NCBI RefSeq assembly: GCF_905220995.1
Contig: NZ_CAJNBJ010000016.1
Span: forward strand, 558,001 to 622,000
DNA: 64,000 nucleotides
Direction: 5' to 3'
DNA from: Nitrospira defluvii
GTDB taxonomy: Bacteria > Nitrospirota > Nitrospiria > Nitrospirales > Nitrospiraceae
Shown here: one piece after another, positions 37,936-46,194 of the stretch
Layout of the letters: each line of letters opens with the position of its first letter
Position numbering within the stretch: position 1 is the stretch's first letter
Notes under the pieces: generated by a model
What the model saw: the letters and a program-made list of their open reading frames with translations, nothing else
What the model was told of the DNA's origin: nothing
Database searches by the model: none
Position numbers and translations under genes: made by a program

Positions 37936-38793
37936 TCACGCATGGAAACCATTGAGCTTAGTCAGAACTTCTTGGGCCGATCTAAAAATACGATCTTTGT
38001 AGACAATATTCGCACTCGACAAGGCTTGCGATACATAGCTAAACATTCTTCTATCTAACGTCATGGCATCCACATACGGCAGATTGGTCAAATGCTGGTA
38101 ATCCTCCATATCTGAATCCTCCAAGGAATCAGTTCTATTTTTGACTATCTTGCGCCACACTTCATAGCCAATACGAATGGCCGGGCAACGAGCAGGGCTC
38201 GCGTATATCCATTGTGCAAAACCCGACAGATCCACGCCCACCCATGAAAGATTGTGAAGCCTTAGTTTATTCTCGATCACCTTCTTGAAGTGAGCTTTCG
38301 CGGCAGGAGTTTTTGGCATGCTGCGATCGGCAGCAATGATTTGCCTCATGCGGTTGGCATAGCTCTCCAGCCCCCTAAGAGAATCGTGGCATTTTAAGTC
38401 CCAAACTGTTTCTGCCAGTGAATAATTCATGAAAATGCCCGTTGCAGGCTGGGCATGCAAATCTACAATTTGATCAAAACGATTAGCGAATGCGTCTATT
38501 CCTTTGTATTCGCGGTGGCCTCTGTATGCGTCTAGTGCTTCATTCAACTCGAGCGCTTCAATATCTGAACGGATATAGGTGAGTGGCATTCTTTCTAGCT
38601 GATTTAACAGTGTCGTGACACTCGCGTTCGAAAAAGCACTAGTAAGCGGCGCAGATATCTCCATGACCGAATAAAAAGAGAGGGTCAGGGAATGGCCACC
38701 CTTGCGAAGAATCTCGTTAAGCTCACTTGATAAGGACGGAATTCCATTTTGCAGAATATTTATCAAATCCTTGGAGTCAAGGTACAAGTTCAT
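37936..38793 (-). CDS. PIN-like domain protein, probably horizontally acquired
   Basis: 285 residues, visibly more AT-rich than its neighbours. It begins L-Y-L-D-S-K-D-L-I and has later D-M-E-D-Y and Y-V-D-A-M-T-L-D-R-R-M-F, the spaced acidic residues expected of PIN ribonucleases. It is larger than VapC toxins, so it is more likely a free-standing PIN-like nuclease. There is no adjacent antitoxin. The ATG at 38793 lacks a clear SD; a TTG 12 bases earlier is in frame. Its upstream side abuts a truncated toxin gene. Confidence 0.6.
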   Translation of the reverse strand: MNLYLDSKDLINILQNGIPSLSSELNEILRKGGHSLTLSFYSVMEISAPLTSAFSNASVTTLLNQLERMPLTYIRSDIEALELNEALDAYRGHREYKGIDAFANRFDQIVDLHAQPATGIFMNYSLAETVWDLKCHDSLRGLESYANRMRQIIAADRSMPKTPAAKAHFKKVIENKLRLHNLSWVGVDLSGFAQWIYASPARCPAIRIGYEVWRKIVKNRTDSLEDSDMEDYQHLTNLPYVDAMTLDRRMFSYVSQALSSANIVYKDRIFRSAQEVLTKLNGFHA

Positions 38794-38857
38794 CGACTCG
38801 CCCAAGCCATAAAGATCAGTTAGCAGGCCAGGAGGACGATATTTAGCCTTGCTATCG

Positions 38858-38929
38858 TCAATTTCCTGACAAAGGGAATATGGGGTTTAGTGAGTCGGAC
38901 TGAGGTTGGAGGACCAGCCGCTGTGCCAT
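38858..38929 (-). pseudogene. Remnant of a ParE/RelE-type toxin gene
   Basis: An ATG eight bases after the antitoxin stop opens a 23-codon frame starting M-A-Q-R-L-V-L-Q-P, like ParE-family toxins (M-A-x-R-L-V-x-R-P-E-A). Similarity stops after about 12 residues, where the sequence turns AT-rich. The toxin was probably cut off when the PIN-like gene arrived. The identification rests on a few residues. Confidence 0.4.
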
Positions 38930-38937
38930 CCAGCGGA

Positions 38938-39177
38938 TCAGCGCTCCCGCAACTTGCGTTCAATATCCGCTCGAACCTCCGTCCAGGACCGACCAGCTAC
39001 GGGATGCTCCCGGTATGCCTTCAGGCGCTCTCGAATAATCCGCCGGTGCCATTCAGGCACGGGCACTTGCTCGGGTGTCGTCGCAATTCGGTCCCAGAGC
39101 GATTGCACGAAGTCGATTCGTTCTTCAACTGTGAGGTCGTCGAATCCAGGAGGAGGGGTCGGAAATATCTTGGGCAT
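38938..39177 (-). CDS. Addiction-module antitoxin component
   Basis: 79 residues of the putative addiction module component family: L-T-V-E-E-R-I-D-F-V-Q-S-L-W-D-R-I near the start and the C-terminal H-P-V-A-G-R-S-W-T-E-V-R-A-D-I. AGGAG lies eight bases before the ATG at 39177. It usually pairs with a ParE/RelE toxin immediately downstream, but here only a fragment remains. Confidence 0.75.
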   Translation of the reverse strand: MPKIFPTPPPGFDDLTVEERIDFVQSLWDRIATTPEQVPVPEWHRRIIRERLKAYREHPVAGRSWTEVRADIERKLRER

Positions 39178-39370
39178 ACAGGACACTCCTATGCCTGGAG
39201 TATAGCGCAAGGCACGAAACAAGAATAGGAGTTATGAGGGCGGACAACGACTCACATCGAAGGGATGGGCTCGATCAACTTTGAATTCACAGAAGGGCGG
39301 TTCTTGGGGAGCATAACCACCGCGTCATATCGAGCAGCCTTGCTTGGTTCTATGGTCCGATAGATGAGCG

Positions 39371-39733
39371 CTACAGCGCGCTGCGCTTGCGAGCCCCAGG
39401 CGGGCGAGCGGTCCGCGGCGATCGTGAGGAAGCGTCCTGCGGCTGCCTCTCGACATACGCATCGAGCAAGCGGCGAATCAGAGGCTGGTTTTGCGTGTGA
39501 TGCCGGGAGGCTTCAGCCTTGGAGAAGTCCACACTCCTTTTGCTCAAGACTAGGGTCACCTTGATACCTTCATCACGAAAAGCCAATTCGGCAGGCGAGG
39601 GCAGAAAATCCGGGACGACCCGAATTTCTCCCAGAGACTCATCTCTATATTTTATTCTCGTGCTTATAGACAGCCTTCCCCTTTCGCCAATGACCGGCAC
39701 CGATGATACGAATCGCGGACGCTCGATAGGCAA
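39371..39733 (-). CDS. CopG-like antitoxin, start uncertain
   Basis: The core I-K-Y-R-D-E-S-L-G-E-I-R-V-V-P-D-F-L-P-S-P followed by V-T-L-V-L-S-K-R-S-V-D-F and I-R-R-L-L-D-A-Y-V matches CopG-like antitoxins. There is no ATG: the frame opens with a TTG at 39733 lacking an SD, and an internal GTG is possible. The C-terminus has an unusual Arg/Pro-rich tail. No toxin is recognised next to it, so it may be an orphan or a decaying gene. Confidence 0.5.
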   Translation of the reverse strand: MPIERPRFVSSVPVIGERGRLSISTRIKYRDESLGEIRVVPDFLPSPAELAFRDEGIKVTLVLSKRSVDFSKAEASRHHTQNQPLIRRLLDAYVERQPQDASSRSPRTARPPGARKRSAL

Positions 39734-39870
39734 ACCGGACGGTCTGGACGCTATTCAAAGCGTGGCTTCGTCATGGTCTTCCGCACAAAATCCCACAAGG
39801 CAATCCTACATGCCATAGGGAAATATGGCTATTGCAGAGACCGGTTCACCTCGATCCGGCTTCGGCAGAC

Positions 39871-40413
39871 CTAGCTTCCCTCTGCACCCTGACGGCCTTC
39901 ACAACCAGCGCTGGAGGACGACGCCGGTTTACTCACGTCGTCGTCCCAGACTCGCCGTCTCGCGCCGACATGCGTCAACAAACATTCGGCCGTCGCTAAG
40001 AGCTCCTGCACCTGACGAGCGGACCTATCGGCGTAATGCGCCAGGTCAAAAATGGGAATCTGGAGACAGACTTCCGCGCGATTCTTTCGTTCCGGTGAAA
40101 ACACGATGCGGTGAGCGGGCGGTTGCGGATGCTCGCAGGGCTTGAGCAGGTCGAGCGTCTGGAAGAACACCCGGCAGAGCCGCTGTAAATCGCCGAGGAT
40201 CGCCCGATGCTCCTCATCATCCCCCAGCGGCAATTGGGCGGGATTGTCGAACGCCCCGTACAGGTTGAGCTGAAAACCGATCTGGACGACCTGCCCCCCA
40301 CCCGTCTTCACGTAGAACGGATCATGGTCGAAACAGACCTTGCGCTGCGCGATCATGTCACGAAGCGCCTGTTCACTCGGGAACGCCTGGTCAAGATTCA
40401 GCTGCATGGGCAT
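39871..40413 (-). CDS. Hypothetical protein downstream of the multihaem cytochrome
   Basis: 180 residues, soluble, with no signal peptide or cofactor motif. A segment H-D-P-F-Y-V-K-T-G-G-G-Q-V-V-Q-I-G-F and a later helical part are visible; the C-terminus is low-complexity. The ATG at 40413 follows the cytochrome stop by 16 bases without a strong SD; an ATG at 40449 is possible. It is the last gene of the por/cytochrome operon. Confidence 0.55.
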   Translation of the reverse strand: MPMQLNLDQAFPSEQALRDMIAQRKVCFDHDPFYVKTGGGQVVQIGFQLNLYGAFDNPAQLPLGDDEEHRAILGDLQRLCRVFFQTLDLLKPCEHPQPPAHRIVFSPERKNRAEVCLQIPIFDLAHYADRSARQVQELLATAECLLTHVGARRRVWDDDVSKPASSSSAGCEGRQGAEGS

Positions 40414-40429
40414 CTCGCTAACTTCAGGT

Positions 40430-40984
40430 TTATGAACTACCCCCGCCATGACAGGAGAGGCAGTCCCCGATCCGGCCCGGTCGATGGGCCCCGCGCCCCT
40501 TTTCATACAATTGCCGGACGATCGGCTCGTCTCGCAGTGTCGGATGGGTGGCTATCCTGCTTCCAAATTCGTGACAGGCCGAGCAGGAGTTGGTCCCGGT
40601 CGCGCGAAAGATAAATTCTCCATGGGGATTGGTACGCGTCTGCTCGGTAATCTGAGCCAGCGTTCCGCGATGCTCCGAATGGCAACCGGTGCAGGCCTGC
40701 CGTTCAACGACCAGCGCGCGATGCCACCCGGCCACGGCAGGCGTCGCTCGGGCCTCAAAATACCCTTCAGTATGGCAAGCGATGCAACGGGCGGGACTGG
40801 GCCCTCGAAACGGCTCGTGACAATTGGTGCACCCACCCCGATCCACATGGTAGCGGCTGAGGTCGCCAGGAGCCCAGAACGCGGCGGGGCTCCGCACCGT
40901 CCCCCACCCTATCCATATCACCAACACCAGGGTCGCCAACGCCACCGCCGGGATCGCCGTGCTCGGAAGCGGAAGGTAGCGCAT
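40430..40984 (-). CDS. Pentahaem cytochrome c, membrane-anchored
   Basis: 184 residues with an N-terminal membrane anchor (about 8-30) and five C-x2-C-H sites: C-T-N-C-H, C-I-A-C-H, C-T-G-C-H, C-S-A-C-H and C-L-S-C-H. The spacing resembles small multihaem electron carriers. It starts four bases after the stop of the cytochrome b-type membrane protein, so the two probably form a membrane electron-transfer unit. The last part (G-P/R-G-R-I-G-D-C-L-S-C-H) resembles the C-terminus of the dihaem protein at 41606. Confidence 0.85.
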   Translation of the reverse strand: MRYLPLPSTAIPAVALATLVLVIWIGWGTVRSPAAFWAPGDLSRYHVDRGGCTNCHEPFRGPSPARCIACHTEGYFEARATPAVAGWHRALVVERQACTGCHSEHRGTLAQITEQTRTNPHGEFIFRATGTNSCSACHEFGSRIATHPTLRDEPIVRQLYEKGRGAHRPGRIGDCLSCHGGGSS

Positions 40985-40987
40985 GAG

Positions 40988-41575
40988 TCACGACATTCCG
41001 GCAAAGAACAACGCCCCCACCACATGCAGGACGGTGAAGACCAAGAACATCAGCGTCATCGGTGCATGAATGGCCTGCCAGAGACGAAAGGCTTCCTCCT
41101 GGGACGCCATCCCGTGCAACTGCGCGTCCACATCACTCTCAGAGAGGCCTTGATGCTGAAGGTGGTGACGTTCCTCGTTGAGCGCCCTCAGACTCACGGC
41201 GTGCACCAGTTGCCCCACGATTCCACTCAAGACGACGATCACCATGGACCCCATGGCCAGGATCGGAACGATCGCATGATAGTGGGCGCCGGAGTGAATA
41301 AAAATGAGCAGCGGCCCCAGGACGCCCGCCACCATGTGGACTCGAAACCACCCACGGGGCCATCGACGCGAAGGATTGAACCGTTTTCGAATCGGATAGA
41401 CAAATACCAGAAACGTGACGGCCAAGCCCGCCCAGCCGACGCCGTGCCCGTACTGCGTATGGCCGAAGGGCGTGACCTTGTCGAGACTGAGTAGCGCCTC
41501 AAAGGCGAGGGCACTGACGACCGCACCGGCCGTCGCCGCGACCACCGCGAACAGGCGCGACCGCACACCTGTCAT
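40988..41575 (-). CDS. Cytochrome b-type membrane protein
   Basis: 195 residues with about four transmembrane segments and histidines positioned within them (R-V-H-M-V-A, F-I-H-S-G-A-H-Y-H, A-I-H-A-P, V-L-H-V-V-G) as in cytochrome b561/ferric reductase-like proteins. ATG at 41575; an in-frame GTG at 41602, three bases after the preceding stop, is an alternative. Flanked by a dihaem and a pentahaem cytochrome, it likely passes electrons across the membrane. Confidence 0.75.
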   Translation of the reverse strand: MTGVRSRLFAVVAATAGAVVSALAFEALLSLDKVTPFGHTQYGHGVGWAGLAVTFLVFVYPIRKRFNPSRRWPRGWFRVHMVAGVLGPLLIFIHSGAHYHAIVPILAMGSMVIVVLSGIVGQLVHAVSLRALNEERHHLQHQGLSESDVDAQLHGMASQEEAFRLWQAIHAPMTLMFLVFTVLHVVGALFFAGMS

Positions 41576-41605
41576 GGCTGATACCCGCGTTTCATCACGC
41601 ACCGA

Positions 41606-41992
41606 TTACTTTCGATACTTCTCGACTCCCTTGTTGCCGCCGGCGTGACAGCGCAAACAGTCCGCAAAACGACCAGGTCCGTGAACACCCTTCGCCTTGG
41701 CCTTGAGTTCCTGTACCAACCGATTGTCTTGCACCTGCGACATCATCAGGCCGTCTTTTCCGGCACGATGACAATCCATGCACGTGGTTGCGCCGGTCGC
41801 CCGAAAAATCAAATCGCTGTGAGGATTCGCCGTCATTCCGCTCGAATCGGCCGCCGTCCACACCACCGACGGTTCCTTCGACGGGGAATTCTCTCCTGCT
41901 CGATCGGGGGAGAACGCATTCCCTCCGGGCGCGACGGCCATGCAGAGCAGTGCCAGAAGACAACCCAGCGCCACACCACCGCGGCCGCTCAT
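41606..41992 (-). CDS. Dihaem cytochrome c
   Basis: 128 residues with a signal peptide and two haem sites, C-M-D-C-H and C-L-R-C-H. P-H-S-D-L-I-F-R-A-T-G-A-T-T-C mirrors P-H-G-E-F-I-F-R-A-T-G-T-N-S-C of the pentahaem protein, indicating shared ancestry. The ATG overlaps the hemerythrin stop (ATGA). Confidence 0.85.
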   Translation of the reverse strand: MSGRGGVALGCLLALLCMAVAPGGNAFSPDRAGENSPSKEPSVVWTAADSSGMTANPHSDLIFRATGATTCMDCHRAGKDGLMMSQVQDNRLVQELKAKAKGVHGPGRFADCLRCHAGGNKGVEKYRK

Positions 41993-42471
41993 GACCGCCC
42001 GCTCCCGCAACAGGTTCGATACCGCTCTTCGGGAATCGCCTTCATCGCCTGATAGAGTTCCGCGCGCTCCGCCTCACTGATCACCTGATCGATCGAGGGA
42101 TAAAGAATCCGCTCCTCCTTCATGTTGTGCGATTTCAGGATCTCCAACAACCGCTGCTCCTCTCGATCGCTGTCGGGATTCTGTGCCTGCACCTTCTCAT
42201 GAATGGCCTCCAAACATTGACCGATCATCTGATGCTCGGTGCGCATGACTTGCGTGGGACCGCCTTCCGCCATGCCGGAGTTTTCCTCCCACTTGGGAAA
42301 GAGCACGTCTTCCTCCCACACAATATGCCGCTGCAGGCCGAACTTGAACTCGACGAAGGCCTCCTTGGCCTTGGCGAAATCCGTGCGCTTCTGTTGCTGG
42401 AAGGTAGTGAAGAGCGCGTCCAGCCGGTCATGGTCCTGCTCAAACGTGACACTGATCTTCGCATCCGACAT
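41989..42471 (-). CDS. Hemerythrin-like domain protein
   Basis: 160 residues with the hemerythrin iron-ligand pattern: H-D-R-L-D, L-Q-R-H-I-V-W-E-E, E-H-Q-M-I and H-N-M-K-E-E-R. Such proteins bind oxygen or act as iron-repair or redox sensors. It is cytoplasmic (no signal peptide). AAGGAG is upstream. A di-iron O2-binding protein in the operon of an O2-sensitive ferredoxin oxidoreductase suggests protection; inferred. Confidence 0.88.
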   Translation of the reverse strand: MSDAKISVTFEQDHDRLDALFTTFQQQKRTDFAKAKEAFVEFKFGLQRHIVWEEDVLFPKWEENSGMAEGGPTQVMRTEHQMIGQCLEAIHEKVQAQNPDSDREEQRLLEILKSHNMKEERILYPSIDQVISEAERAELYQAMKAIPEERYRTCCGSGRS

Positions 42472-42485
42472 GCCGTTCTCCTTCG

Positions 42486-42977
42486 TTATGAATGACGGAG
42501 TCTGTATTCCAAGTGACAGGCGACACAGGCTTTGAGCACGTTGTTGAACTCGGGCAGGATTCGCTTCAGATCTTTCGTCGGCATCACATCGGCCAACTTC
42601 TCGGCGGCTTCATGATGCGCCATCGCGAGATCATGATAGGCGGGAGGAAAATTCTCCGGCTGCTGTCGAGCCATCGCATGCCGATGCATAAAAAATCCCA
42701 AATGCGTTTCGGTCAATCCTTGGGCCAGCCGGTAGTCCTCGTCCGCCAACGCCGCCACGATCGCCTGAATCGTTTCCAGATGCTGGAGCATCACGGCGCG
42801 ATGTTCCTGTCGAGCGTCTGCCTCCAACGGAATGGGCGTTCGCACATCCGGCAGATGCACCGGCGTCACTCCACTCATGCCGGGTGCGGGCTGATGTTCT
42901 GCACAGCCGCTCGCAAGGAGGAATAGCAGCACCAGGCACGATAACGACGCCTTTGAAGTCATTCGCCCTCGACTCAT
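42486..42977 (-). CDS. Cytochrome c'-like lipoprotein
   Basis: 163 residues. A lipobox L-A-S-G-C lies near residue 25. The body is helical with His-rich stretches (H-L-G-F-F-M-H-R-H), and a single C-V-A-C-H site is near the C-terminus, the layout of cytochrome c' four-helix proteins. The ATG overlaps the porB stop (ATGA) and has AGGAG five bases upstream. Confidence 0.8.
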   Translation of the reverse strand: MSRGRMTSKASLSCLVLLFLLASGCAEHQPAPGMSGVTPVHLPDVRTPIPLEADARQEHRAVMLQHLETIQAIVAALADEDYRLAQGLTETHLGFFMHRHAMARQQPENFPPAYHDLAMAHHEAAEKLADVMPTKDLKRILPEFNNVLKACVACHLEYRLRHS

Positions 42978-43912
42978 GCCTGCTCCTCTGTCGCCTGCCG
43001 CCAGTAGGCATCCACCTGCTCTTGAATGTGCCGAATGGCCTCTGTTTGTACCGTCGGCTCGAACAAATGCCGAAACCGTCCCTGCAGTTGCAGATAGGCC
43101 TCGACCGGCTTGCGCTTCGGAATATAGGTGTGGGTGACCACCCCGTTGATGGCCTCCTTCAGCGGCCAGAGACCGGTCTCCACAGCCAACTTGGCGACTT
43201 CCGGCGTTTCTCCGGGGTCGTACAACCAGCCGGTCGGGCAGGCGGCGAGGGCAAGAAACATCTTCGGTCCAGTGAAGGCGGCGGCACGCGCAAACTTCTC
43301 CTCTAAATCCAGCGGATACCGTGGGGCGACCGTCGCGATGTAGGGCGGCCGATGCGCCCGCCAGATCTCAAAGATGTCTTTCTTCTCCTGGATTGTCGCG
43401 GTGGGATGCTGCAGACCGCAGGGTGATGTCGCCGTTCGCGCGGCAAAGGGGGTGGCGGGGGACAGCTGCATGCCGGTGTTGCCGTACGCTTCGTTGTCGT
43501 AACAGATGTAATAAAAATCAAGCTGGCGATTCATGGCGCCGGAGGTCGACGACAGCGCCATATCGTACGTGGAGCCATCACCTCCCAACACGATGACCTT
43601 CACATCTTCGTCCTTGGGCACTCTCCCCTTGGCGATCAGCACATCCAAGGCATCGCGAATCCCCTGCGCGCCGGCCGGCGCCGAACCCATGGTCGTATAC
43701 AACCATGATCCCTTGAACGATGTGTAGGGGTAGGCCGCCAACATGGTAAAGCAGCCGGCGGCATTCACGTAGACGACATGATCGCCCAGCACCTTCGCCG
43801 CGAGTCGCAGCGCTTCGAGGCCACCACATCCGGCGCACAGGACCGTGCCGGGAAGGACGTGCTCTTCGCGGGGAATCTGTTTGATCTTCTTGAACGTCTC
43901 GCGCTGCCACAT
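42974..43912 (-). CDS. porB: Pyruvate:ferredoxin oxidoreductase beta subunit
   Basis: 312 residues. C-A-G-C-G-G and a later Cys bind a [4Fe-4S] cluster, and G-D-G-S-T-Y-D-M ... N-E-A-Y-G-N-T-G binds thiamine diphosphate. Por interconverts pyruvate and acetyl-CoA + CO2 with ferredoxin and works reductively in the reverse TCA cycle of Nitrospira (known for the group). ATG at 43912, weak SD; a long simple repeat lies 70-160 bases upstream. Confidence 0.92.
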   Translation of the reverse strand: MWQRETFKKIKQIPREEHVLPGTVLCAGCGGLEALRLAAKVLGDHVVYVNAAGCFTMLAAYPYTSFKGSWLYTTMGSAPAGAQGIRDALDVLIAKGRVPKDEDVKVIVLGGDGSTYDMALSSTSGAMNRQLDFYYICYDNEAYGNTGMQLSPATPFAARTATSPCGLQHPTATIQEKKDIFEIWRAHRPPYIATVAPRYPLDLEEKFARAAAFTGPKMFLALAACPTGWLYDPGETPEVAKLAVETGLWPLKEAINGVVTHTYIPKRKPVEAYLQLQGRFRHLFEPTVQTEAIRHIQEQVDAYWRQATEEQA

Positions 43913-43983
43913 ACGGTCTCTCGTGAAGCCTCTCTCGCTGTTCACTTCTCGTCTCACCAGAAACGTCAGCAGGGTTCCTTCTT

Positions 43984-44071
43984 CAGGTTTCAGGTTTCAG
44001 GTTTCAGGTTTCAGGTTTCAGGTTTCAGGTTTCAGGTTTCAGGTTTCAGGTTTCAGGTTTCAGGTTTCAGG
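43984..44071. repeat. Heptamer microsatellite between porA and porB
   Basis: Twelve perfect tandem copies of CAGGTTT (43984-44067) plus a partial CAGG. On the coding strand the unit is CCTGAAA. The porA stop lies inside the array, so the final residues L-K-P-E-T are repeat-encoded. Every frame through the array meets TGA within 21 bases. Confidence 0.97.
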
Positions 44072-45291
44072 CCGCCTGCCGCCACCATCTGCAATTGCGT
44101 CATCTCCTGATGTTCCTCAGTACTGTAGAGCAACACCGGTCCGCAGCCCCTTCCGGTGACTCCGGCCTGCGCCGTCTGCTCAAACACGGTTTGAAACTCG
44201 CCGGCCGAAAGATTCTGGCCTCCCAACCCGCCGATGAATGAACACAGGGCCCGTGGCCTGGCGGTCTCGTGGTACAAACAGGCGGCGATTTCTTGATAGA
44301 GAATCCCGCCCTGCCCCGGCGCCAGGTTCTGATCCAGCACAGCCACGGCCCGTCGCCCACGCAAGGCCTGTCGAATGGCATCAGCCGGCCAGGGGCGAAT
44401 CACCCGTAGTCGAAGGAGACCTACCCGCTTCCCCTGCGCTCTGGCAACATCGACCGCCGCCTTCCCTTTGCTTGCCCCCGCATTGGTCATCACGAGCACG
44501 TCTTCCGCATCATCCAACCGGTACCCTTCGACCAGGTCATACCGACGACCGAACAAGACCTGGAACGAATCCGCCGCCTCCCGATGCACTTCGAGCGCAT
44601 TCTGGGCAGCGAGATGCACCTGATGCCGGAAATACGCATACGTGGTACCGCCGATCACGGCCACACCCAACGCATGCGGCGACGAGGCCGTGAACCCGAG
44701 ATGAGACGGGCGGAAGGGCGGCAAAAACCGTCGTACGGTAGCCGGATCGGGCACCGTGACCGGCTCACGGGTGAACGACAGGGTAAACCCGTCCAGGTTC
44801 ACGATCACCGGCAACATCACCCGTTCATCTTCCGCAATCCGATAGGCCATCAGAATCGAATCCAACACCTCTTGGCAGGTCTCGGCATGAATCTGCAGAA
44901 ACCCGGCGTCGCGCGCGGCCAACACGTCATTGTGGTCGGACTCCAGGGTAATCGGCGCGGCCAGGGCCCGCGAGACATTGACCAGCACGAGCGGGGCACG
45001 CCACCCCGAAATGGAATAGAGCACCTCGAACGCATGCAGCAACCCTTGACTAGAGGTGGCGGTAAAAACTCGCGCGCCCGTGACTTCCGCCGCACCGGCC
45101 GCCGTCATCATGGAATGTTCGGAATCCATGCTCACGAATCGCGCGGCCAACTCCCCCTGCTCACACCACTTAGCCAAGGCTTCGACGATTTCCGTCTGCG
45201 GCGTGATGGGAAACGCCGGAATATAATCCACGTCGGCCAACCGGGCGCCCCAGGCAGCTGCCAGGTTCCCGGTCATCATTTGGCTGTCCAT
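44053..45291 (-). CDS. porA: Pyruvate:ferredoxin oxidoreductase alpha subunit
   Basis: 412 residues. I-P-A-F-P-I-T-P-Q-T and D-S-E-H-S-M-M-T-A-A match the pyruvate-binding and domain-interaction regions. The ATG overlaps the end of the gamma-delta gene by 16 bases. The C-terminus ends inside the heptamer repeat, which may have replaced the original last codons. Confidence 0.93.
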   Translation of the reverse strand: MDSQMMTGNLAAAWGARLADVDYIPAFPITPQTEIVEALAKWCEQGELAARFVSMDSEHSMMTAAGAAEVTGARVFTATSSQGLLHAFEVLYSISGWRAPLVLVNVSRALAAPITLESDHNDVLAARDAGFLQIHAETCQEVLDSILMAYRIAEDERVMLPVIVNLDGFTLSFTREPVTVPDPATVRRFLPPFRPSHLGFTASSPHALGVAVIGGTTYAYFRHQVHLAAQNALEVHREAADSFQVLFGRRYDLVEGYRLDDAEDVLVMTNAGASKGKAAVDVARAQGKRVGLLRLRVIRPWPADAIRQALRGRRAVAVLDQNLAPGQGGILYQEIAACLYHETARPRALCSFIGGLGGQNLSAGEFQTVFEQTAQAGVTGRGCGPVLLYSTEEHQEMTQLQMVAAGGLKPET

Positions 45292-46193
45292 GCGACCCCG
45301 CCTTCCTGTTCCCGCTCCGCAATCAATGCGTGCGTCGGACATTCGTGCACGCAAATCTGACAGCCTTTGCAATGGTCATAGTCCACGACCGGCCGATCCT
45401 CCCGATTCATCGTGATCACCCCGTCCGGACAATAGACGAAACAGAGCCAGCATCCGTTGCACTTGTCTGGGATCAACACCGGTCGAAATGTTCGCCAGCC
45501 GCCGGTTTCGCGTAACACCGAATTTCCTGCCGCGGCGATCCTGGCTGTGCCCTTCGTCGGTGTTTCATAGGTCGGATGGTGCAAAGACGCGGCGTTGACG
45601 GCCTGCCCTCTGCCTTGAGGCAATCTGGCCGACTCAACCGAGTCGTAGCACTGCCGCGCCACCGTCAGATTCCGTTCGATCACCGGCTCGGCCAGGCCGA
45701 GATCGCGAAGCTCGCCTTCGATCGCCGAGCGCACAGGCTCCCACTCCAACCCCACCAATCGCGCGGCGACTGCGCCGAGCAGGGCACTGATCGCCTCACG
45801 CGCTCCCAGCTGTTGCAGGGCCACCCCCGTCACATCCCGCGTCGTCACGTACTCAGGCAAGGACACATGGGCGCGTAGCGCCTCCGCACTCAGCGACGAA
45901 TTCACGAACAGGACCGTCTGCCCGGTCGCTCCGTCCAACACGCGCGCCACCGCATCGTCCAGCAACGAGGCATCGGCCACCACGATGACGTCAGGATGCG
46001 CAATCGCCCCCCGCTCGCGGATCGGTTCCCGGCCGAAGCGCGTGAATGCCGCGACCGGCGCCCCTCTTCGCTCCGCGCCGTAGATCGGGGAGTCTTGCGC
46101 CACATACCCGCTCACGAACGCTGCCGTGCCGAGAATGCGGCTGGCCGTCTTGGCGCCTTGCCCCCCACGTCCGTGAAATCGTACAGCCACCAT
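45276..46193 (-). CDS. porGD: Pyruvate:ferredoxin oxidoreductase gamma-delta fusion
   Basis: 305 residues. The gamma domain occupies about 1-190 (R-F-H-G-R-G-G-Q-G-A-K at the N-terminus). After a linker the delta domain carries two [4Fe-4S] motifs, C-N-G-C-W-L-C-F-V-Y-C-P and C-K-G-C-Q-I-C-V-H-E-C-P. The ATG at 46193 is placed just after the preceding stop, so translation is coupled. Fusion of gamma and delta is known in several lineages. Confidence 0.92.
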   Translation of the reverse strand: MVAVRFHGRGGQGAKTASRILGTAAFVSGYVAQDSPIYGAERRGAPVAAFTRFGREPIRERGAIAHPDVIVVADASLLDDAVARVLDGATGQTVLFVNSSLSAEALRAHVSLPEYVTTRDVTGVALQQLGAREAISALLGAVAARLVGLEWEPVRSAIEGELRDLGLAEPVIERNLTVARQCYDSVESARLPQGRGQAVNAASLHHPTYETPTKGTARIAAAGNSVLRETGGWRTFRPVLIPDKCNGCWLCFVYCPDGVITMNREDRPVVDYDHCKGCQICVHECPTHALIAEREQEGGVAWTAK

Positions 46194-46194
46194 C

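Noticed and set aside
43984-44071. Possible CRISPR array
   Set aside because: Units of seven bases with no spacers; it is a tandem microsatellite and no cas gene is nearby.
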